DNA of 64,000 bases from Micavibrio sp. UBA6147 (GCA_002423185.1 DIUX01000001.1:206050-270049); one strand, 5' to 3'. Positions 8,767 to 16,704 are shown, counted from the first letter of the stretch. Translations and numbers: made by a program. Notes: generated from the letters alone by a model not told the origin.

Positions 8767-8857
8767 TGCCGATCGGCGCATCATTGCGTGTTGATTCAAG
8801 CCGTCCAATCGACTACAACAGATGACAGTAAGCCGTAATCCATAAAGGAGGATCACC

Positions 8858-9538
8858 ATGAATTCTCATACAAAACCCGAAGACCACGACAATCATCAAG
8901 GCCACGATCATAACCATGATCACGATCATGGGCACGGGCATCATCATGGCGGCGGATGCTGTGGCGGGCATAGCCATGACCACGCGCATGATCATGACCA
9001 CGATGATGACGAAGCGTTGGAACAAGGCTTCGCCGTTGTGGAGGCCTTGCAAGCCGAACTCGCCGAGGCCAAGGACAAAATGCTCCGCGCCGTTGCCGAG
9101 GCCGAAAACACCCGCCGCCGCAGTGAACGCACCCTTGACGACACGCGCAAATACGCCGTGTCCGGCTTCGCGCGTGACTTGCTCGACGTTGCCGATAATT
9201 TGCGCCGCGCTTTGGAGGCCGTAACCCCCGAACAACGCGCCGCCAGCCCCGAGCTTCAAGCTCTGCTCGCGGGGGTGGAAGCCACCGAAAAAGGGATGCT
9301 GCAAACATTTGAACGCCAAGGCATCAAAAAGATCGAACCCCGCGACGGCAAATTCGACCCCAACCTTCACGAAGTGATGTTCGAAGCCGAAGGCACCGGC
9401 AAGCCGGCGGGCGAGATTGTCCAGCTTCTAGAGGCCGGCTACGTCATCCATGACCGCTTGCTCCGCCCCGCCCGCGTCGGCGTTGCAAAGGCCGGAGCCG
9501 GCGAAGCCCGCGCCGAAAAAATCGACCAAAGCGTCTAA
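8858..9538 (+). CDS. grpE: Nucleotide exchange factor GrpE with His-rich N-terminus
   Basis: Residues from about 55 on are a normal GrpE: a long coiled-coil (AELAEAKDKMLRAVAEAENT, RRRSERTLDD), the four-helix region and the C-terminal beta wing (KFDPNLHEVMFEAEG). GrpE releases ADP from DnaK. The N-terminal extension is unusual: 18 histidines and an adjacent Cys pair (C34-C35) in the first 48 residues, mostly as HD/HG repeats. Such tails bind Ni, Zn, Co or Cu in other proteins. The ATG at 8858 has a strong AAAGGAGG, so the His tail is translated. Confidence 0.94.
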   Translation: MNSHTKPEDHDNHQGHDHNHDHDHGHGHHHGGGCCGGHSHDHAHDHDHDDDEALEQGFAVVEALQAELAEAKDKMLRAVAEAENTRRRSERTLDDTRKYAVSGFARDLLDVADNLRRALEAVTPEQRAASPELQALLAGVEATEKGMLQTFERQGIKKIEPRDGKFDPNLHEVMFEAEGTGKPAGEIVQLLEAGYVIHDRLLRPARVGVAKAGAGEARAEKIDQSV

Positions 9539-9581
9539 CGCTTCCCCATCGCCCCCTCAGGCGACCCACCAATAACAAGCA

Positions 9582-9607
9582 AACGGCGCAGACATATCTG
9601 CGCCGTT
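9582..9607 (+). terminator. Stem-loop terminator after grpE
   Basis: An 11-bp perfect stem (AACGGCGCAGA/TCTGCGCCGTT) with a 4-base loop lies 43 bp after the grpE stop and just before the end of the convergent gene. The T-run is weak, so it may serve both directions. Confidence 0.6.
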
Positions 9608-9623
9608 CTGCTTTGATCGGTTG

Positions 9624-10016
9624 TTATGGTTTTCTGCGTCCAATGCGTTTTCTTACGGCCTTGAAAAGATAAACAAATCCCGCGCCGATAAAAACCACAG
9701 TGAAGAAAATAGTCGTCAAATATAAAACGTAAAAACTGTGCATGAGGTAAAGCGCCCAGTAATTGATGGTGTGCTCTGGGGCGCAAAGATCTTCATCGAT
9801 GAGGTACAGAAAACCATCGGCAATATATTGCATCAACAGCGGGACATACGGCTCATCATCGGGATGTATTTCGGACGGATAAAAACAGTATTCATAGCCA
9901 TGTGCCGAAATAACATCCGCAAACATCGCAACGCACGACCCAAGAAGCGCCAAGATAAACGCAATCCATAAGGCAATCATCAAGTGTTTTCGGTGTGAGG
10001 TTTCACGAGTTTTCAT
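9624..10016 (-). CDS. Two-TM membrane protein, candidate immunity protein (paralog 2)
   Basis: The frame reaches a TTG at 10028, but the ATG at 10016 has a Shine-Dalgarno-like GGACAG. The protein has about 130 residues: TM1 (LMIALWIAFILALLGSCVAM), a loop of about 50 residues with two Cys (YEYCFYPSE, EDLCAPEH), TM2, and a basic C-terminus (RKRIGRRKP). Positive-inside charge puts both ends in the cytoplasm and the loop in the periplasm. It is a tandem paralog of the next gene upstream (LMIALWIAF, NYW-LY, CF-Y). The function is not known from homology. Confidence 0.72.
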   Translation of the reverse strand: MKTRETSHRKHLMIALWIAFILALLGSCVAMFADVISAHGYEYCFYPSEIHPDDEPYVPLLMQYIADGFLYLIDEDLCAPEHTINYWALYLMHSFYVLYLTTIFFTVVFIGAGFVYLFKAVRKRIGRRKP

Positions 10017-10043
10017 TTGTCTGTCCAATCACATATTCACTGC

Positions 10044-10436
10044 CTATGCTTTATCGCGTAAAACGCGCTTTTTTGTTACCTTAAACAGACAAATTAGGGC
10101 GGCGCATAACAAAATCGGCGCGAAGAGAACGACGCTACAACACAAAATATACAAACTATAGACATTGTATAATAACCAATAGTTGAGAGTATCTTGAGAA
10201 CCACAAGGCCTAAGATCCAAAACATATAAAAACGCCTCGGCGGCAGATTTCATAGCTTGAGGCATATATGGTTTTTCAACTGGGCTTGTTTCTTCATAAG
10301 AATAACAAAAAGCACTATCATGCCGCGAAAAAACATCCGAAGCCATGCCCACGGTCGCCCACGCCAACGCCAAGACAAACGCAATCCATAAGGCAATCAT
10401 TAAAGGTTTGCGGCGTAAAGTTTTAAAAATTTTCAT
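10044..10436 (-). CDS. Two-TM membrane protein, candidate immunity protein (paralog 1)
   Basis: A 130-residue protein of the same build as its downstream paralog: short basic N-terminus, TM1 (LMIALWIAFVLALAWATVGM), a periplasmic loop with paired Cys (AFCYSYEE, LRPCGSQD), TM2 and a basic tail (FKVTKKRVLRDKA). The start at 10436 is chosen because AGAGGTGATCGA precedes it and it lies 4 bp beyond the stop of the lysozyme-like gene; an upstream in-frame ATG overlaps that gene. Tight coupling to a peptidoglycan-lysing-type gene suggests, but does not prove, an immunity role. Confidence 0.75.
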   Translation of the reverse strand: MKIFKTLRRKPLMIALWIAFVLALAWATVGMASDVFSRHDSAFCYSYEETSPVEKPYMPQAMKSAAEAFLYVLDLRPCGSQDTLNYWLLYNVYSLYILCCSVVLFAPILLCAALICLFKVTKKRVLRDKA

Positions 10437-10440
10437 TCGA

Positions 10441-11502
10441 TCACCTCTTCTTCCATTTTTTATCATTGTATGCACGTTCGATATAATGCCCAAAACTATT
10501 TGTCTTTTTTGCGGAAAGTTCATTCCATAGTGTGCCTATCATTGCAATTGTAGGGTTTTCTGTTCTGGTTTCTATGGATTTAAGAAGCTTAGCAGCCGCA
10601 AATATGTTTTCTTTTGGTTTTTTCAAATCATCGGGATTCGCATCAATTATTTTATGCCACATCTTTTGCTGAATATTCATAGGTAATCTTGAAGTGCTGC
10701 GGTCGTATTTATCAGCAAGAATGTTGGCACCTCCTTTGTGTCCTACGGCATTCTCAGAAAACATAACGGCTCTGATCAGGTCAGGGTCAAGATTGTAGGT
10801 CTGCGCCGCTTCTTCAATATAGTCGTTATTTTCTTTAACGGCTTCTCGCCCTAAGCTTTGGATGTCTATCCATTCGCGTCCTCTCGATGTTTCAGCATCG
10901 GAGTCAATTTCGATTTCAAAACGGGCGGGAAGGTCACTTAAAATGGCGTTTCGGCGCTCCGTTTCATCCGTAATAACAGGGGCATCAATCCATTTCGGTT
11001 TTCTTTCTTTGATTTTTGATTGTAGTTCTGCCGGAACGTCTTGCATGATTTGTACTTGTTCTTCAGATGAAGGAGTTTCTTTAAGAAATATTTTTGTATT
11101 AAAATCATAGGGGCGGGGAGGAGTTCGGTTTCCTAGAAAATCTGTTTCTGCATCCTCCATGTCGGGCTTTTTCTTCGCAACGAACGATGTCGTCGGTGGT
11201 TCAGCAAAGATAGGATTTGTTGAAGTCGCCATGCTCGGAAATAAAATCTCAGCAAGCGTTTTTGTCCGTTGCTCTTGTGTTGCTGGTTGCGCCTTGTCCT
11301 GTATTTTTTCTTGATGTGGGGCATATTGCTCACCGTACAGAAAGTCATCAGGGTCAGAGTTATCGTCTTGACCATATAGAATTTCCGCTGGCGTTTTTTG
11401 CCTTTTTCTTTTTTGGAGAGGGGAATAAAGCTGGTCTGAAAATTTACCGTTTTTGGGGGATGTGAGGCGATTTTCTGGTGTTTTATTGTAGAGTTCTGAC
11501 AT
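10441..11502 (-). CDS. Protein with C-terminal lytic-transglycosylase/lysozyme-like domain
   Basis: The protein has 353 residues and no signal peptide. Residues 1-220 are hydrophilic and probably disordered; they contain two copies of KT(P/L)AEIL(Y/F) (about 36-43 and 81-88). Residues 225-353 resemble the SLT/lysozyme-like fold: YNLDPDLIRAVMFSENAVGH places E250 where the catalytic glutamate of soluble lytic transglycosylases lies, and a C-terminal helix ends GHYIERAYN. The usual GLMQL motif is absent, so activity is uncertain. Base composition is clearly more AT-rich than the flanking genes. Two small membrane proteins follow in the same transcript. A secreted cell-wall effector is the preferred reading; a phage-type tail lysozyme is the alternative. 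Confidence 0.6.
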   Translation of the reverse strand: MSELYNKTPENRLTSPKNGKFSDQLYSPLQKRKRQKTPAEILYGQDDNSDPDDFLYGEQYAPHQEKIQDKAQPATQEQRTKTLAEILFPSMATSTNPIFAEPPTTSFVAKKKPDMEDAETDFLGNRTPPRPYDFNTKIFLKETPSSEEQVQIMQDVPAELQSKIKERKPKWIDAPVITDETERRNAILSDLPARFEIEIDSDAETSRGREWIDIQSLGREAVKENNDYIEEAAQTYNLDPDLIRAVMFSENAVGHKGGANILADKYDRSTSRLPMNIQQKMWHKIIDANPDDLKKPKENIFAAAKLLKSIETRTENPTIAMIGTLWNELSAKKTNSFGHYIERAYNDKKWKKR

Positions 11503-11520
11503 GTTTGGACGCTCCTTCGT

Positions 11521-11561
11521 TAAAAATAAAAAAGCCGCTTATCGGGAAACCCAAAAGCGGC
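11521..11561 (-). terminator. Intrinsic terminator/attenuator in the leader of the lysozyme-like gene
   Basis: Read on the minus strand, GCCGCTT...AAGCGGC is followed by a long T-run (TTTTTTATTTTT). It lies between the predicted promoter and the start codon at 11502, 19 bp before the gene, so it would cut transcription short unless antiterminated. Confidence 0.65.
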
Positions 11562-11594
11562 CTTGGCGGCACTGAAATGCGCCTTATAAATATG

Positions 11595-11623
11595 ACTATA
11601 TTCCTAAATTGCGCAAAAATCAA
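11595..11623 (-). promoter_or_regulatory. Predicted sigma-70 promoter for the lysozyme-like gene
   Basis: On the minus strand TTGATT and TATAGT are separated by exactly 17 bp, close to consensus, pointing at the gene that starts at 11502. The transcript would begin near 11588 and run straight into the terminator hairpin. Confidence 0.5.
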
Positions 11624-11743
11624 GTTAGGGTAACTTTGTAAATGCTGTTTATGCCCAGCAATCATTTATTTGACATAATAATTATTTTGTGGCAGTCTTT
11701 GGTTAATGAAAAATTAACGAGATATGAACAGGGGTGTTCTGCT

Positions 11744-12244
11744 ATGAGCGCACAGAGCGAAAACCAGATTTTTAAGGATTTTAACGGCAAGGCGGATGAA
11801 CTCGCCGCCGATGTTACGGCGCTGTACCCCAATGCGGGGGCGGGGGAATTGCTTGAGAGCCTTCAACTCGGCGCGAAAAACCTTGCTGTGTCGCTCAAAG
11901 CGGTGGGGGATTACATTGCGAAATTCGGTCCTAAAGACCAAGTCGTGATTGTGCCGTTGACGCGGAGCTTGCACAGCTTTGCGGATTGGATGATGAATGA
12001 AAGCCTGCCGGAAACGGCGTTTTTATGCCCTTCGGATGCGAATGAGCGGCTCGGCGTGTTTATGGCGGTGGCGCAGGGGCATTTCATGGATATGCTGCGC
12101 GAACCGCAAATTTTGTCTGACCCTAAGGCGGTCGCTCATTTTTCGATGGGCTTGCGGATGATTACAAAATTGCAGGCGCAATTGGATTTGCCCAGCGTGA
12201 AAAAAGCCCTGCCGATGCTCCAGCGCACCTGTGGCATCCACTAG
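11744..12244 (+). CDS. Hypothetical protein
   Basis: About 166 residues from the ATG at 11744, which follows a weak AGGGGTG; the frame opens earlier at 11642 but that region has no Shine-Dalgarno and encodes an unlikely hydrophobic stretch. The product is alpha-helical and soluble (LLESLQLGAKNLAVSLKAVG, FSMGLRMITKLQAQLDLP). I recognise no family. The stop codon lies inside the left arm of a 150-bp palindromic element, so the C-terminus may have been set by insertion of that element. Confidence 0.65.
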   Translation: MSAQSENQIFKDFNGKADELAADVTALYPNAGAGELLESLQLGAKNLAVSLKAVGDYIAKFGPKDQVVIVPLTRSLHSFADWMMNESLPETAFLCPSDANERLGVFMAVAQGHFMDMLREPQILSDPKAVAHFSMGLRMITKLQAQLDLPSVKKALPMLQRTCGIH

Positions 12245-12390
12245 GATTGGCGTTTGCGGCGTTTATAAAGGGCTGCAAATGCGCGCTTTCTGCGCTTCCG
12301 CTTCTCAAATACCTTAAGGTATTCTGCGAGGCGGTTCTCGAAACCCCGTATTTTCGCCGGCTTTATAAACGCCGCAAACGCCAATCCTAG
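12241..12390. repeat. 150-bp palindromic element
   Basis: Bases 12241-12270 are the exact reverse complement of 12361-12390 (30 bp, beginning and ending CTAG). A 16-bp perfect palindrome (AATACCTTAAGGTATT, 12308-12323) sits at exactly the same centre, 12315.5. The intervening 37-bp halves are only weakly symmetric. The whole would fold as one long hairpin. It lies between convergent genes and overlaps the stop codon of the upstream gene. The design recalls palindromic elements of the Rickettsia RPE type, but no second copy was noticed here. Confidence 0.85.
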
Positions 12391-12473
12391 CGCCCTTGAC
12401 CAAGATTTCTTCATCCGCTGTGGAGCGTATCCCCCAAAAAACCGCGTGCAGGGGCGTTCCCCTGCGAAAAAGA

Positions 12474-13289
12474 TCAATTCCCTGAATTCCCGCCACGCTT
12501 CGCCGCCGCCCTCGCTGACAAGGCCGTTTTCGCGCCGCTGAGCGCGGAGATGATCCCGTGAAAGGTGCTGGCTTCTTGGTCGGTCATGCGCATACGGGTG
12601 AACAGATTGACCAGATTCCGTGCGATGCTGGGCTTCATTTCGGGTGAGCGGAAAAAGTGATGCGCGTCTAGGGTGGATTCGAGCCGCCCGACGAGCCCTA
12701 GAACCGTTTCTTTGCTGGCGATGTCGGTTGTTCCGGTGGTGAAGACGGTGTCGGGGGTGGTTGTTTGGGCGCTGATCCACTCATACCCGACCAGCAACAC
12801 GGCCTGTGCCAGATTCAGCGAGGTGAAATCGGGGTTGAGGGGGACGGTGATGACGGCATCGGCGATGGCGACATCTTCGTTTTGCAGGCCTGAACGCTCC
12901 GCCCCGAATAACACGCCGCAGGTCAGGCCACGCGCGGTGATATCGTCGCGGATGGCGGCGATGGCGGCGCGCGGGGTGTGGACGGTTTTAATCATCTCAC
13001 GCGGGCGGGCGGTGGTGGCCATAATGACCTGACAATCCGCCACGGCGTCTTGGGTTGTGTCGTAAACCCGCACGATGACGCCCTTTTCAAGAGCGCCGGA
13101 GGAGGCGGCATTGGCGCTCTCACTCGGCCACCCGTCGCGCGGGCGCACGAGGCGGAGGTCAGTCAATCCGCAATTCAACATCGCCCGCGCCACCATGCCG
13201 ATATTCTCGCCCAATTGCGGGTCAATCAGGATGATCGCGGGCTGGGGCGATGGTTTGGCAGAGGGGGTAACGGGCGATGGGGCGGTCAT
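12474..13289 (-). CDS. trmJ: tRNA (cytidine/uridine-2'-O-)-methyltransferase TrmJ
   Basis: This 271-residue SPOUT methyltransferase has PAIILIDPQLGENIGMVARA, LTDLRLVRPRDGWP, the GVLFGAERSGLQNEDV loop and IPLNPDF-like VPLNPDFTSLNLAQAVLL, which together build the AdoMet-binding knot. TrmJ methylates the 2'-OH of position 32 in the anticodon loop of several tRNAs. The C-terminal helices (FFRSPEMKPSIARNLVNLFT) are typical of TrmJ. An N-terminal Pro/Ser-rich stretch of about 16 residues is extra. Confidence 0.9.
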   Translation of the reverse strand: MTAPSPVTPSAKPSPQPAIILIDPQLGENIGMVARAMLNCGLTDLRLVRPRDGWPSESANAASSGALEKGVIVRVYDTTQDAVADCQVIMATTARPREMIKTVHTPRAAIAAIRDDITARGLTCGVLFGAERSGLQNEDVAIADAVITVPLNPDFTSLNLAQAVLLVGYEWISAQTTTPDTVFTTGTTDIASKETVLGLVGRLESTLDAHHFFRSPEMKPSIARNLVNLFTRMRMTDQEASTFHGIISALSGAKTALSARAAAKRGGNSGN

Positions 13290-13387
13290 GGTTATGCTGC
13301 TTTTTTCTGTGTCGTCATTTTGTCTGTCGCCCGTATAGCCTCACCTTTCGGCATGTTTTTGCGCATCAGGGATGCTGCATTACGATT

Positions 13388-14326
13388 TTACGGCTTAGGC
13401 GCGTTGTTCCGTGTGTTTTTTGTGTTGGGGCGGCGCGTAAAATGCACCTGTTTCAACCATCCGTCAAGGTGATCGCGGAGTTTTTGTAAATGATCCGGCT
13501 TGGTGAAGGTATGCTCCGCCCCTTCAACGATGTACAGCGCTTTGGGCTGGCCTTTCCATGCGTTGAACAGCATAGTTTGCTGGGATGGTGGGGTTGGCAT
13601 GTCGCGGCTCCCCACAATGAAACATGCGGGCATGGTCAGTTTGTCCAGATGTTTGGTTACGTCATACCGGCGCATATCCTCAAGCCAAGCCCAGCTTCGC
13701 TTCGCCTTTTGGTTTTTGCCGCTCCAATTATCGTAGACATGATGAAACCCGCGCGATTTGAACGAGTCATAATGTGGGCGCGACCCGTTTTTGAAGGCTT
13801 CCTCCAGATGGTCGCCGGATAGCGCCGTGGCGGTCGGCACGACCAGTTCGACTTTGTCAGGGTTGTCCGCTGCATGAAACAGACAAACAAACGAGCCGAG
13901 CGAATGCCCGCCCAGCGCATAGGGTTCTTGGTACCAGTCTTGAGTCTTTGCCCAGTTGATGCAATCATCAAGGTCTTGCCTGTGCGAGCCTGTGGTGTTG
14001 CCTTCAAGCGTGCCATCGCTGTCGTTGAAAGAATGGGTGGCATCGAGATACACAACGGTATAGCCGTTGCGGTGAAACGCATCGCCAACGGCCTGAACAT
14101 GCGGTTGATCCATGCCGCCAGAAAACCCGTGCAGCACAAACACAAGGCCTGTTTGTGCCTCGTGAATATCGGTGCGGACATACATGCTTTGCCCGCGGCT
14201 GTTTTGAATCGGGAATTTTCCGGCGCGGGGCGATGATGACGACCCGCCGGATGCCGTGCCTGATGTCAAATCATATGGTTGGTTTATGACGGATCCGGAA
14301 TGACCGGTGTCGGCTGTAATACCCAT
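13388..14326 (-). CDS. Alpha/beta hydrolase (paralog of next gene upstream)
   Basis: The 312-residue protein has an alpha/beta hydrolase core: LVFVLHGFSGGMDQ (oxyanion strand), nucleophile elbow GGHSLGS, an acid near FIVGSRDMPTPP and the histidine in VEGAEHTF. The first 45 residues are Ser/Gly-rich. The start at 14326 overlaps the upstream hydrolase by 43 bp but has a strong GGGGAGG Shine-Dalgarno, so translation is coupled. Both hydrolases share DATH/DGAN and the D-LD-I-WAK-Q-WY-EP block. The substrate is unknown; small ester or peptide substrates are typical of the BAAT/YqiA-like group. Confidence 0.83.
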   Translation of the reverse strand: MGITADTGHSGSVINQPYDLTSGTASGGSSSSPRAGKFPIQNSRGQSMYVRTDIHEAQTGLVFVLHGFSGGMDQPHVQAVGDAFHRNGYTVVYLDATHSFNDSDGTLEGNTTGSHRQDLDDCINWAKTQDWYQEPYALGGHSLGSFVCLFHAADNPDKVELVVPTATALSGDHLEEAFKNGSRPHYDSFKSRGFHHVYDNWSGKNQKAKRSWAWLEDMRRYDVTKHLDKLTMPACFIVGSRDMPTPPSQQTMLFNAWKGQPKALYIVEGAEHTFTKPDHLQKLRDHLDGWLKQVHFTRRPNTKNTRNNAPKP

Positions 14327-15171
14327 GCAAGAGCCTCCCCGAACGCCTGCTTTGCTTGTTCTTCCATCCCTGTATAGCAGTGATCGGCGCCATTTAAAAG
14401 TATTTGACGCTTCGCCGTGGCAATCAGTTCGAACAAGGCATGAATCTGGGCGGGGGTGGTGAGGGTGTCGGCATCGCCGCTAATAAACGCAACGGGCATG
14501 GTGAGCGCCCAAGCCCGCGGCAAGAGGGACACACTGCGCCAGCTCTGCCACCGTTCATAGGGGATGGAGTCTTCGGTGCGGTCGGGATAGATGGCGGATG
14601 TTTCCTTGATGAACCCGTTGGCGCACCATTCATTGACGCTGTCGGCGTGGTTGCGTTCCCAATCGGCAACGCACATCGCGCCGTCGGTGACGGGGGCGGA
14701 GGCGATAACATGCAAAACCTTGCCGGATAATTCGTTGCGGCTTGCGGCGTGAAGAGCGCTGAATCCGCCCATACTATGCCCTGCAAGGGCGAAAGGCTCG
14801 GTGTACCAACATTGTGCTTTTGCCCATTCAATGACATCGAGCAAGTCATGGCAATGACCTTCGATGGTCATATCCGTCAGCCGCCCGCCGCAGTCATTGA
14901 TGGTGTTGGCACCGTCAATCCGCACCGCGATAAAGCCCTGCGCGACATATTGGTCGGCCAGAGCCTTGATATAGGGTTGATCGGCGCAGCCGCCATATCC
15001 GTGTTGAATAAACGCCAATCCGGCGGGCTTCGTGCCGGTGGTGCTGTCCTCACGAAAATCAACCACAGCCCGCAGCATAAGGCCGCTGCGGTTCATCAGG
15101 GTATGGGATTCGCTTTGCTGGTTGGTGTGCTCGGCAACCACGGGGGGCGGCGACAGTGTCATGGGGCTCAC
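14284..15171 (-). CDS. Alpha/beta hydrolase
   Basis: A 295-residue hydrolase with GLAFIQHGYGGCADQP, nucleophile elbow AGHSMGGFSALH, acid loop FISGDADTLTTPAQI and the catalytic His in NGADHCYTG. It begins with a GTG whose GTGA overlaps the stop of the protease gene upstream; an ATG at 15162 is the alternative. It has no signal peptide. The three genes 16376 to 13388 form one overlapping operon of a zincin-like protease and two hydrolases, which suggests joint processing of one kind of substrate. Confidence 0.84.
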   Translation of the reverse strand: MSPMTLSPPPVVAEHTNQQSESHTLMNRSGLMLRAVVDFREDSTTGTKPAGLAFIQHGYGGCADQPYIKALADQYVAQGFIAVRIDGANTINDCGGRLTDMTIEGHCHDLLDVIEWAKAQCWYTEPFALAGHSMGGFSALHAASRNELSGKVLHVIASAPVTDGAMCVADWERNHADSVNEWCANGFIKETSAIYPDRTEDSIPYERWQSWRSVSLLPRAWALTMPVAFISGDADTLTTPAQIHALFELIATAKRQILLNGADHCYTGMEEQAKQAFGEALAWVLQPTPVIPDPS

Positions 15172-16376
15172 CGTGTTGCTCTTGTCGGCAAGATGGGGGC
15201 AGATGACGCCGCAACGATCCGGCTTTGTTGTAAGTCTTGCCCTGCATCCGCCGCATGGAAAACTGAGGCTGTAGAGCGTTGAATGGTGGTCTGGGTCATA
15301 TCCCGAATATCCTTTATGCCGTTGATACCCGCCGCGTCAAACGCCGCGTCAATCGGCTTCGCGCCTTGACGGCCGAGTAAAACTTCGCTCGCGTGGTGGC
15401 GGGTCGCCTGATCTTGCCCCGCCAGCTTATCAAATAATCCTGCCGCGACCAACAGACTCATGGGGCGATAATGCAATCCTTCGATTTGACGGTCTAATTC
15501 GGTGCGCAAGGATGATGGAATCTGTGTTTCGCCGCTTCTATGGGCTTTGTTGACGGCCTGTGCCGTATCAAACATTTCGTCCGCCCTTGGGTGTTTTTGC
15601 CAGTCTTCGCCAAACCAGTCTTTTATGGCGCTGCTTTGAAACTCTTGGCCTTTTTGAATGTTTTGTTCCGCCTGTTTGGCGATGAGGGCAACAGGGACGT
15701 TATAGAGATTCTTGGTCATGGTCGCGGTAAAATGCTGCTCGGCGGCCTGTGCAAGTTCGGGGATCCGCGACAGATGATCATAAAGGATTGATTGCACGAA
15801 ATAGGCTTGGGTTTCTTGCATATGCTCGGGGTTGTTGCGATAGGAATGACCGGCTTCATGCCCGTAATCATCGGCGATGGCATGCCCCAATTCATGGGCG
15901 AGGTACACAAGGCTGTTCATCGTGCCATCGTATTCAAGCTCGATAATCGCATAGGGTTCGGGGTTTTTTGACCAATCTTCGGTGGCGCCAGCGGGGCGGC
16001 ATTGTTGCCCCTGTGTTGAGTCTAGCCGCCGCGTGTCATGCAGGATTTCCGTGGCCTTGGCACCAAGCGCGGGGTCAAATTCCTGTAGGGCGGCGATGAT
16101 AATCTCTTTGCCGCGTTCAAGCGGAATAGGCGCGCCGTCTGTGTGGGGCGCGCTCCCCTCCAAACGCTCAAAGGCGGCTTCTTGCGTTACATGATGCGCA
16201 AAGGCCGCCGGAATGACGGGGCGTGCGGCCTCAACCACCGCATCGACAAGCGCATCGGCAAAGTAATAACCCTTGCTGTCCTTGTGCGGCGGAAGGGCGG
16301 CGGATGCATATTTTCCCGTGACCGGAACGTTCATTAAACCGAGCTGCTGTTTTGTTGCTGTTATGCCTGCCGTCAT
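15168..16376 (-). CDS. Zincin-like metallopeptidase
   Basis: This 402-residue protein has the zinc-binding motif LAHELGHAIADDYGHE (HExxH) in the middle. A likely third ligand Glu lies in NPEHMQETQAYFVQS, about 25 residues on, the spacing seen in M3/M4-like gluzincins. The C-terminal half is helical (YRPMSLLVAAGLFDKLAG). It has no signal peptide. Overall length and motif are closest to a short M3 oligopeptidase-like protein, but sequence outside the active site was not recognised. It is the first gene of the operon with the two hydrolases. Confidence 0.72.
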   Translation of the reverse strand: MTAGITATKQQLGLMNVPVTGKYASAALPPHKDSKGYYFADALVDAVVEAARPVIPAAFAHHVTQEAAFERLEGSAPHTDGAPIPLERGKEIIIAALQEFDPALGAKATEILHDTRRLDSTQGQQCRPAGATEDWSKNPEPYAIIELEYDGTMNSLVYLAHELGHAIADDYGHEAGHSYRNNPEHMQETQAYFVQSILYDHLSRIPELAQAAEQHFTATMTKNLYNVPVALIAKQAEQNIQKGQEFQSSAIKDWFGEDWQKHPRADEMFDTAQAVNKAHRSGETQIPSSLRTELDRQIEGLHYRPMSLLVAAGLFDKLAGQDQATRHHASEVLLGRQGAKPIDAAFDAAGINGIKDIRDMTQTTIQRSTASVFHAADAGQDLQQSRIVAASSAPILPTRATR

Positions 16377-16446
16377 TATACATTATGAATATAAACAAGA
16401 GATAAACCGAGGTGTTAAAACGCCCCGAACAAGTTTTTAGGCAGGC

Positions 16447-16704
16447 TTAGGCGTTGTCTGACTGTGCGGTGGATGGCTTGGCGGCGTCATTTTTTTCTTT
16501 TTGTGCGCGGCAGGCGCAGAGCAGGGCGTACAGGTCTTTGACTTCGTCACTTGCCGCCGTTTTGCAAAAAGCGGGGCAAATTCCGTGAAGGATTGCCATC
16601 AAGCCGGCCTTTAAACACCGTCCGCCGAATTTAAAGGCGAAGATCAGGTGTTGCAGGTAACTTTCATTGACGCTGTCGAGATGGTCTTTACAGGTTTTGA
16701 TCAT
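16447..16704 (-). CDS. DUF6356 family protein
   Basis: An 85-residue protein starting with MIKTCKDHLDSVNESYLQHL and then FAFKFGGRCLKAGLMAILHG, the pattern of the small alphaproteobacterial DUF6356 proteins (HLxSVxExYxxHxxFA...AGlxAxxHGixPaxf). The start at 16704 is taken because GGGGAAG precedes it; the longer frame to 16824 is out of family. The hydrophobic centre may associate with the membrane. The C-terminus is a charged low-complexity tail. The function of the family is not known. Confidence 0.82.
   Translation of the reverse strand: MIKTCKDHLDSVNESYLQHLIFAFKFGGRCLKAGLMAILHGICPAFCKTAASDEVKDLYALLCACRAQKEKNDAAKPSTAQSDNA

Noticed and set aside
8859..9010. CAT/GAT-rich repetitive DNA as a possible CRISPR or satellite array
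   Set aside because: The repeats are irregular HD/HG codons inside grpE; there are no spacers of constant length.
12241..12780. Minus-strand 179-codon open frame
   Set aside because: It runs antiparallel to nothing conserved, overlaps trmJ in another frame and is created partly by the palindromic element. The translation is low-complexity and basic.
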